A DNA stretch of 64,000 bases, from NCBI GenBank assembly GCA_030272585.1, contig BSYQ01000005.1, positions 4,123,501 through 4,187,500 on the forward strand. The letters run 5' to 3'. A program made the position numbers and the translations under genes. Numbering within the stretch: the first letter of the stretch is position 1; each line of letters starts with the position of its first letter. Positions 57,109 to 64,000 of the stretch are shown here, piece by piece. The stretch comes from Bryopsis sp. KO-2023 (Eukaryota; Chlorophyta; Ulvophyceae; Bryopsidales; Bryopsidaceae). The notes beneath the pieces are model-generated. The model ran no database searches. It was not told the DNA's origin and worked only from the letters and a program-made list of their open reading frames with translations.

Positions 57109-60100
57109 TCATACATTCTTCAAGGCCGTGTGGTTTGTATCCTTCATGTGTTTGAACAACAAATTCCGAGATGAGAATTCCTCCATGCAAGTTTTGCAAA
57201 CGAGGCTCTGCTCCTCAGCCCCCTTCCCTTTTCCTTTATCCCGCTTCTTCTTGGCTTTGCCTTTCACCCTACCACCATCCACAACACCGGAATCGTCCAT
57301 TCGAGGCTGCGCCTTCGAGGTTTCCTTCTTGGCTTTGGTTTTCGCTCTCCCTTTCTTTTGACGACCGCGGGTGCCCCAGTCCTCCTCCTCCCCCTCCTTT
57401 CCTTGGTCGACATCAACCCCACCAGAAACCCTTGCAGCTTCCTCAGATCCCACCCTCTCCGTTGCATTCGACGAATCATCATCCCCACTGATCCCAGCCT
57501 GCCTGCTGGAAGGTCCTTGCGACCTGTTGTTTTCACCGCCATCATCGATGCCAGCCACATCGTCGGCTGCTGAGCTAACACCACCACCATTTGCATGTAG
57601 ATCATCATCAATATCCTCATGAGGTTGATTTCGTCCTGATTGTTTGGCTCCTCCTATGGTTTGTCTCGACACCAATCTTGCTAAGAGCTCATCCTCGTCC
57701 ATATCCGCTTCCTCCTCCTCCTCCTCCTCCTCATCTTCACCGGATGCTACCAGGCACCCTACTGGATCATTTGCATGTGCATGTGCATTACTGCCCCAAG
57801 CCCCATCATCGAATGCAGCCTGCGAGGCATCTCCATTTCCATCCCCAGTCACATCAACACATGCATCCTTCGACATCGATGTCCGCTCATCGGTTCCAGA
57901 ATCCCCCTCCACTTCCAGTCGATCAAAACTGGCCTCCAGGGATTCATCGAGGTAATCGTTCGTTTCTGTTTTCTCTTGGAAAGCTCGGTCCTGCTTTTGC
58001 TTTCGCTTTTTCTTCTTGGATTTCTTTTTGCTGCTCTCCGTTGAGGGGGGATCATCTCTCCGCTGCGGCTGCGTTTCTTCCTGGAGGAGATCTGGGTTCA
58101 AATCCCCCTCCTCTTCGAGAATCTGCCGAAGCTCCGTCAATCTCTCTCGATGTTTCTTTGATCTGAGTAAAAAAAGACAGAAAGAAAACTCAGTTGGTGT
58201 CCCAACATTTTCTGAACCGCCCTTGTAAATATTTTGGAGTGCATGCTAAGCCAACCATGGAGCATTGCTCCTTATAGTGAATCTATTTACAGCTGTCCTG
58301 ACCAGTGAGTCATAAAACGAAAAGGAACAAGCATTGGAGAAAGATGACAGAGTCTATTGAACACATGTATCAATTTCTTTCTGAAATTTGACCTCCCTTT
58401 GGTCATTCGCTCACCTCTCATGGTTCACCAAGGCTTTCGAGCTTCTGAATTTCTTGTCGCAAACCACGCACCAAAACTCTTCGATTTCTTCTTCCTCGGA
58501 TTCGCTGGTGGATTCGGCCTCCGCTTCCACAACCCAGTTGGGATCCTGAAGAGAGATGACTAATGCCTCAACAAACCCCGACATTCTGAGATGATTTGCT
58601 TGGCTCGCAAAGGAGAGCAAATCAAAACGTGTAACTTCGAGCTGTGCATTCAATAACTGAAGCCACAGCCCACCTAGTAAATCTTTCGAACAAAAATCCT
58701 CATTCAAGAAAACAGACACACACATGCACACGTATGATCAGCTCTTTAAAAAGACAAGCAAGCATCTCAGGGGTACAGGAAATCCTGCCTGATATTCTTG
58801 AGCTTTCCTTCTCCTTTCCTCCAAGGCTTTCTCCCTCATTTCTTCCTGAGCTCGTTTCTGAGCTGCTTTTCGATCGGCTTCCTCTTTCTGCATATATGCC
58901 ATGGTGAATCAAACTTCAAAAAAAAAAAGAAAAATATACAGCACTCTACCTGGGCCTTGGGAATTTCATCACCAGCTCTGTTTTTTTATATGACATCAAG
59001 CTTGCCTGTCCTTCGATAAAAAAACCTTTGAACAATAGTTTTGTAGTGAAAGGAAGAAGAACACACATTATATATATATAATTATAATGTATTAATAATA
59101 ATTAATACCCTACATTTGGAGAAAAAGATGGTAATGATGGTAATCCTGTTGGTAATTCTTTCAAATCTGTTCAAGCTTTTTTTTTTTAATTCACAAGATA
59201 GAGTACTGGCTATTTTTCATTATACATTTAATGAAAAAACACTGAATTCGCACATTTTATTCCAACTCTGAAATTCTATTTCATTTTGCTCTACTTTTCC
59301 AACTATATTATATCGATACTGAGAGCCTCATATATATGTAACCTTGTAGCACTTTTCAAAAAAAATGAACAGGGGTCCATACCTGAAATTTCGTCACTCT
59401 TTTGTCCCTCTTTTTGACAAAAGCTGCGAGCTGCCTGACTATGTTATTGAATTCTCTGCGAGCCGCTTTCCTCATCTTTTTGTTTTCATCTTCCATTGCT
59501 CTTCGGACCTGAAGGATTAACAAAAGGATGTATAGCCCAACCCAACCAAACAATTGGAAAAAAAAGCCAATCAGAAAAATTGAAACATGAACGTAACCAT
59601 ATATGAAAGTGAAAGCATCTTCCAACCCCAAAGTATTCCCCCAAAATGAAAAAGAAGAAAAATAGGGAAAAAAATATCAGAAAAACTGCCTGTCTTGTTG
59701 ATATTAATGTTTTGTGTGTGGAGTATCCCTCACTTTTCGGTTGGGTGCAGAAGCTGGATTAAATTGATCTTTCCATGCATAAGGTTTCACTGTCATGAAA
59801 CCGGCCCAGAACGAATAGAAAGCGAAAACAGACTTGGACGTTGCTTCGGAATCTCCGAATTCGGGAAATGGACCGGGTGGGGTTGAATCCTCGTTTTCTG
59901 GTCGGCATTCGTACGCCCTCATCTCAGCTTCGACAATTTCGTCGAAAACGGTGGAGTAGACATGGAAGAATCCCTGCATGGGGAGATTGCACATTTTTTT
60001 CTTCTTTGGAAAGCAAGGAATCCACAATAGAAAAAGTGACTGAAGAAAGCTTTTTGATATTGGGCAGTGCTCCTGAATTCTCCTAGATATTGATGGGGGA

Positions 60101-61191
60101 AAAAAGGGTCGACTCATCCACGGACCACCGCTAATGAATGGGGCAGTTTCGAACTCTCTTTCAAAGAAAAACAAGCGCCATTAGGTTCAGCAAAGTGGTG
60201 GTTTAATCATGCGGTTTGGAAAAAGCGCTTGAATATTAACGAGAAATTATTATGTCACTTGAGACATTGTAGAACCGATTCCAAAAAAAAAATGCTGCAG
60301 GAAGAAAAGGAATTCCCGAAAAAACGCAAACCTTTGGCCCATCATGGTGACCGTTGTAGCAATTCGAGCTGAAATATATGAAGATGTCGATTTCATCGTC
60401 CGGCTCTTCTTGGGATTCGAATCCGGAACCCCCGGCCTGATGGCTGTGCCCAGATTTCAAAATCGCATCTCGATGCGAATCATACCTAATCCACAGGAAA
60501 AAAAACAACAAAAACCATCGAATCTGTGAATAAATATACATTCAGCTGCGCACCAAGGTGTATGTTTCACCATAGGACTAAGGATCGAGACAATGGCGAT
60601 ATAAAAACCAGTAACGGGAGAGTTGCAATCGATTTTACGTGGGGATGTGTTGAAATGCTTCAGAAATAGGATCACCATTGCATGCATGTTTTTTTGGATG
60701 GTTTTGATTTTTTGGGAAAAGAAAGGCATCGGTGCCGGTGCGATTTTTGACCACCTGGATGGATGTGCTTTTACCATGCTCGCTCATGCTTGTCGCTCAA
60801 AATCTCGTAGGCATTTTGCACAGCCTTGAATTCTTCACCAGCTTCTTCTTTTCGATGCTGATTTTTGTCTGTTGATCAAATCCCCCCCCAAAAAAAATTG
60901 GTAACAAAAAAAGAATAAATAAGTAAATGTTGTGAATAAATAGAAATCCAGATCAAATGAGAAAATGATCCCAAAATTCAGAAAACTGATCAATGAAATC
61001 TTTTGGCACTGGTTGACAGGAGTTTGCAAAAGTCCTACTGAACCCCATCGCTGGAGATTTTCCGCAACAAGCACGGATGGTGGAAATTTCTTACCAGGAT
61101 GGCATGCCAGCGCCTGTTTTCTGTATGCCTTTTTGATTTCATCGTCAGTGGCGGCGCGATCCACACCCAAAATCTCGTACAGGCAACGCAT
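57109..61191 (-). CDS. DNAJC21: J-domain ribosome-biogenesis factor DNAJC21/JJJ1, 8 exons
   Basis: Co-chaperone of Hsp70 that releases shuttling factors such as Arx1/EBP1 from late pre-60S particles in the cytosol. Exons on minus: 61191-61095, 60868-60775, 60485-60332, 59973-59734, 59508-59383, 58887-58777 (or 58789 with a GC donor), 58545-58415 and 58162-57109. They give 668 residues. The J domain is residues 1-62 ([22 protein letters not shown]). Its HPD triad at 31-33 is split by intron 1. Next come [22 protein letters not shown] and the family-specific [19 protein letters not shown] with VKKRDKRV. The first zinc finger is [20 protein letters not shown] and the second, at the C-terminus, is [19 protein letters not shown]. 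The region between is long, acidic and Lys-rich. All phases close. Confidence 0.95.
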
Positions 61192-61355
61192 CGTCGTTTT
61201 GCCGTTGTTTGGGCGGCCTTTCCACTGAACGCATCAAATCCTGAACAAGAAAATCATGTGATGAAGCTGACGAGCATCTGTACGGAGTCTGTACATGAAA
61301 TTCAGATTACAAAACAGGGAAAAAAAACACCAACACGTTCCCATTCTTTGAGGCG
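61192..61355. promoter_or_regulatory. short divergent promoter between DNAJC21 and HDDC2
   Basis: Only 164 bp separate the two start codons. They point away from each other, so both promoters and 5' leaders must lie or start here. No TATA-like element stands out. Confidence 0.5.
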
Positions 61356-63462
61356 ATGAGCGCGTGGAGTCGCTTTTTGGCAAGAATCATGGCGTCGACA
61401 GGAAAGCAGCCCTCACCAAAGCAAGCTGTTGATTTTTTCACATTGATACAGAAACTGAAGGTGATTATCAATGGTCAGATCCGAACACGTTTGAAAATGG
61501 AACAAAACTTGTGCAAGTACACCCTCAATCGTATTTAGTGTGGGTCTTTTAATAGTGTTACCTCAGTAATAGTGCAGGCCACACTAATTCATGGAAAACC
61601 GAAACGTTAACTAGAAGTGTAGATTTCGGAAATAGTGTGGCCCACACTATTTTCTGTTTTCTAAAATTTCTGCCGTACACGGAAATAGTGTAGGCTACAC
61701 TAAATACGATGAAGGGTGTACATACGGAGAAACTTTTAATCGATCATTTTGTTAATAATCTTAACCAAAGGTTGGCTAGCAAGGATCGTTTTTGGCGTTT
61801 TTGGATTCTGTGGATGCCATGCATGAAAATATGAAGGTCATTGATGGAATAATTTTGATTTTCGAGATATGTCTGCTGTAGATTACGAAACGAACTGGAT
61901 GGGTGAAGAGGCAGGTGGAAGCCCCAGAAAGCGTTGCCGGTATTGATCACTGATTAAAAAAAAATGAAAATAGAAATAAAAAATAAATAAAATCGAAGAA
62001 ACTGGTTGGTTTTTTGCCAGGGGCTAATTGCTTACCGATCGCTTCCCGCAGGCCAAATACGAAAAGTGACTCAAGGAAGCAGCTTTTTTGGAAAAACCTT
62101 TTCTTGTCGTTTGGAAGAGAGTGTAAGCTAAACGCTTGCAATATGCTTCTTTTGGTTTAATATTTGTTTTTTATTGTTATTTTTTTGTTATCAGACCATA
62201 TGTACAGGATGGGGATGATGGCGCTGGTTGCAACGGATAGCAACGTTGATGTGAGCAAGTGCGGTGCGATTTTCTTTCTTTGTTCTTTTGTTTTTTATAA
62301 TATTAAATAACAACTTCGGCTAAACACCCTGGATAGAGAACAATCGAGCCTTTCAGTGGAAACGAAAAATAAAATTAAGATGATAAAGTGAAGGAATATG
62401 GGGATATATCAAACTGTTTGCCCCCCCCCCCCCCCCCCCATGAACAAAGAATAATTTCAAACAATCACTTTTTGATCATGGTTGGTACCGGAGTGTTTGA
62501 AGGCGATTCAGGAAGTTGAATGGGCTTAGGTTCTTTTCAGTCACTTTGGCTTCAATATTTATCTGTATCCACACTTTTCGACTGAATGTTGGCTAGCGTT
62601 TTTTTTACCTTTCTATTTTGGGCACCATGCAGATGTGTTAAAATGGCCTTGATTCACGATGTTGCGGAGTCGCTTGTGGGGGACATCACCCCTTATTGTG
62701 GGGTGAGCGAGGAGGAAAAACATCAGCTGGAATCTAATGCCATCGCCGAAATCAAGGAAACGTTGGGAAATGACACGCACGCAGGTTGGAACAAAACGGA
62801 GCAATTAGCATTCAAGTTCATACCCTCAATCGTATTTAGCGGGGGTCGTTTGATATTTTTACCCCAGTAATAGTGTGCAGGCCACGCTACTTCATTAAAA
62901 TCCAACACATTAACCAGAAGTGTAGATTTCGGAAACATAGTGTGGCCCACACTATTTTCTGTTTTCAGAAATTTCTACTGTTTACGGAAATATGGTGGAC
63001 TACTATAAATACACTTGAGGGTGTAGTAGTATTCGAACAACATCCGTCCCTCCGCTGTCTCAGAATTTGAGCATTGGAAATTCACACTTGAGTAACGTCG
63101 CGTGATGGTGTTGGGCTGCCCAGCCGACGAGATTGAGGAAATTTGGAAAGAGTATGAGTCCGCCACCACCCCAGAAGCGAGATTCGTGAAGGATCTGGAC
63201 AAATTGGAGATGGTGTTGCAAGCGCACGAGTATGAGTCTGACCAAGGCAAAGACTTGTCCAAGTTTTTCAAATCGACAGAAGGCAGATTCCAGACAGACA
63301 CAGGGTGGGAAGCATGGCTCTAATCTGCATTTGATTCTGAAGTGGTGTTGTGTTCTTCCACATTGTCAATTTGTTTTTTGTTTTTCACAGTTTTTTCTCT
63401 GGAATTTTTGCAGGAAAGCTTGGGCTGCAGAAGTGGTTTCGAGAAGGAACAAGCAAAAGTGA
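61356..63462 (+). CDS. HDDC2: HDDC2/YfbR-type HD-domain 5'-nucleotidase, 6 exons
   Basis: Probable metal-dependent 5'-deoxynucleotidase acting on nucleoside monophosphates. Exons: 61356-61460, 61882-61939, 62195-62258, 62633-62784, 63124-63304 and 63414-63462. They give 609 nt and 202 residues, against about 204 in human HDDC2. HD-fold residues are present: His in [11 protein letters not shown], the His-Asp pair in [18 protein letters not shown] and Asp in [17 protein letters not shown]. The family start [19 protein letters not shown] is spliced across an intron. The C-terminus, [19 protein letters not shown] followed by [12 protein letters not shown], resembles plant homologues more than animal ones. 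Introns 1 and 4 each carry a short CACCCTCAATC-type MITE. All phases close. Confidence 0.93.
61520..61718. mobile_element. pogo-derived MITE in HDDC2 intron 1 (199 bp)
   Basis: Starts CACCCTCAATCGTATTTAGT and ends ACTAAATACGATGAAGGGTG, flanked by TA on both sides. Internal AATAGTGTGGCCCACACTAT motifs match the subterminal motifs of the autonomous transposon at 17841-21740, so that element or a relative probably mobilised it. Confidence 0.88.
62410..62445. repeat. C homopolymer run in an HDDC2 intron
   Basis: A run of about 17-19 C lies near 62421-62439. Its length is likely to be unreliable in any assembly. Confidence 0.7.
62821..63023. mobile_element. pogo-derived MITE in HDDC2 intron 4 (203 bp), more diverged
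   Basis: Starts TACCCTCAATCGTATTTAGC and ends with ACTTGAGGGTG followed by TA. Internal AGTGTGGCCCACACTATTTT is shared with the copy at 61520. The left TA is now CA, and both ends carry substitutions, so this copy is older than the one in intron 1. Confidence 0.82.
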
Positions 63463-63897
63463 CTGTCTGTATGTCATGCAACCTGGTTGCATGCTGTTGC
63501 TGTAAGAATTTGTTGGATAAGACGGGGTCTGAACTCACCGATATGTTCAATATGAAGTTTCGACACTGGGTAACCCCACCACATTAACTCGCCATTACAC
63601 CAGGATATACATGAGCTTTTTTGGTGGGAAAACAAAACAGAAAGAACCGTTTTTCAGAGTCCCTCTGCTGTGTTTTCAGCCACACTTCGCAACACTCTGC
63701 CTCCATCCTCTCTAAACCAAAAGACAAACGCCCATTAATGACAACACTTTTCTGGCACCATGCATAGCGCCTGTTCCATAAATCTCAACCGACCAACCCT
63801 ACAACTCCATAACTATAATTACACAACCCAACTAAACCCAATAAATGATGGAACCCCCACCGCCCCCTCCTCCAACCCATAAAATAAATCAAAAAAA
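63463..63897. other. intergenic between convergent genes
   Basis: 3' flanks of HDDC2 and of the next minus-strand gene. The coding frame of 63342-63587 is a shadow. Nothing else recognised. Confidence 0.4.
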
Positions 63898-64000
63898 TCA
63901 AAACGGAACTTTGGCAGCCAAGTATTCCAGCAAGGCCGGAGTGCCTTTTTCCAACAACGGCCTCCGGATCGTCTTGAGCAGATTCCCTTCCAGCATCACC
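63898..64000 (-). CDS. 3' terminal exon of an unidentified gene (partial)
   Basis: On the minus strand an open frame enters from the window edge and reads VMLEGNLLKTIRRPLLEKGT followed by PALLEYLAAKVPF, then TGA at 63900-63898. The amphipathic, well-ordered composition and the T-rich, frame-free sequence downstream support a real C-terminus. The family is not recognised from 34 residues. Confidence 0.5.
   Translation of the reverse strand, partial: VMLEGNLLKTIRRPLLEKGTPALLEYLAAKVPF

Overview
The window is nuclear DNA from an intron-rich eukaryote, most likely a photosynthetic protist of the green lineage. The arguments are: compact genes with GT-AG introns of roughly 70-400 bp; an HDDC2-type protein whose C-terminal region reads most like land-plant homologues; a bacterial-type TrmA with an organelle-targeting-like N-terminus; a single-domain rhodanese of the cyanobacterial/plastid type; and cobalamin-independent methionine synthase. 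The species cannot be fixed from sequence alone.

Layout. 1-17.6 kb is genic: the 3' end of an unknown coiled-coil gene (+), a multi-pass membrane protein (-), a rhodanese (-), a 71-aa acidic protein (+), MetE (+, 8 exons) and TrmA (+, 10 exons). 17.68-42.78 kb is a 25-kb block of transposable elements. A hAT-type element with an 8-bp target duplication carries a nested 3.9-kb pogo/DDE_1 transposon with an intact 851-codon transposase. Four bases past the hAT duplication begins a tandem LTR retroelement made of three identical 640-bp LTRs and two 8.9-kb internal regions that seem non-coding, flanked by one 5-bp duplication. Each internal region carries a 1.2-kb foldback hAT element. 42.8-64 kb is genic again: YLPM1-like P-loop protein (-, 9 exons), a nested pair of hAT elements, ribosomal protein uL23 (-), SEH1-like nucleoporin (+, intronless), a transcription-type cyclin (-), DNAJC21/JJJ1 (-, 8 exons), HDDC2-type HD phosphohydrolase (+, 6 exons) and the 3' end of one more gene (-).

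The genes are general housekeeping genes (methionine synthesis, tRNA and ribosome biogenesis, translation, nuclear pore, transcription control) and form no obvious pathway cluster. uL23/SEH1 and DNAJC21/HDDC2 are divergent pairs with short shared promoters.

Exon boundaries were worked out by hand from reading frame, splice sites and remembered family similarity. For MetE, TrmA, YLPM1, uL23, the cyclin, DNAJC21 and HDDC2 all splice phases close to one continuous frame. The most unusual content is the transposon architecture: several unrelated-looking hAT-type elements share a plan of CAG-starting termini, arms built from short-period CG-rich repeats and, in two of them, inverted outward-facing tRNA-like modules.
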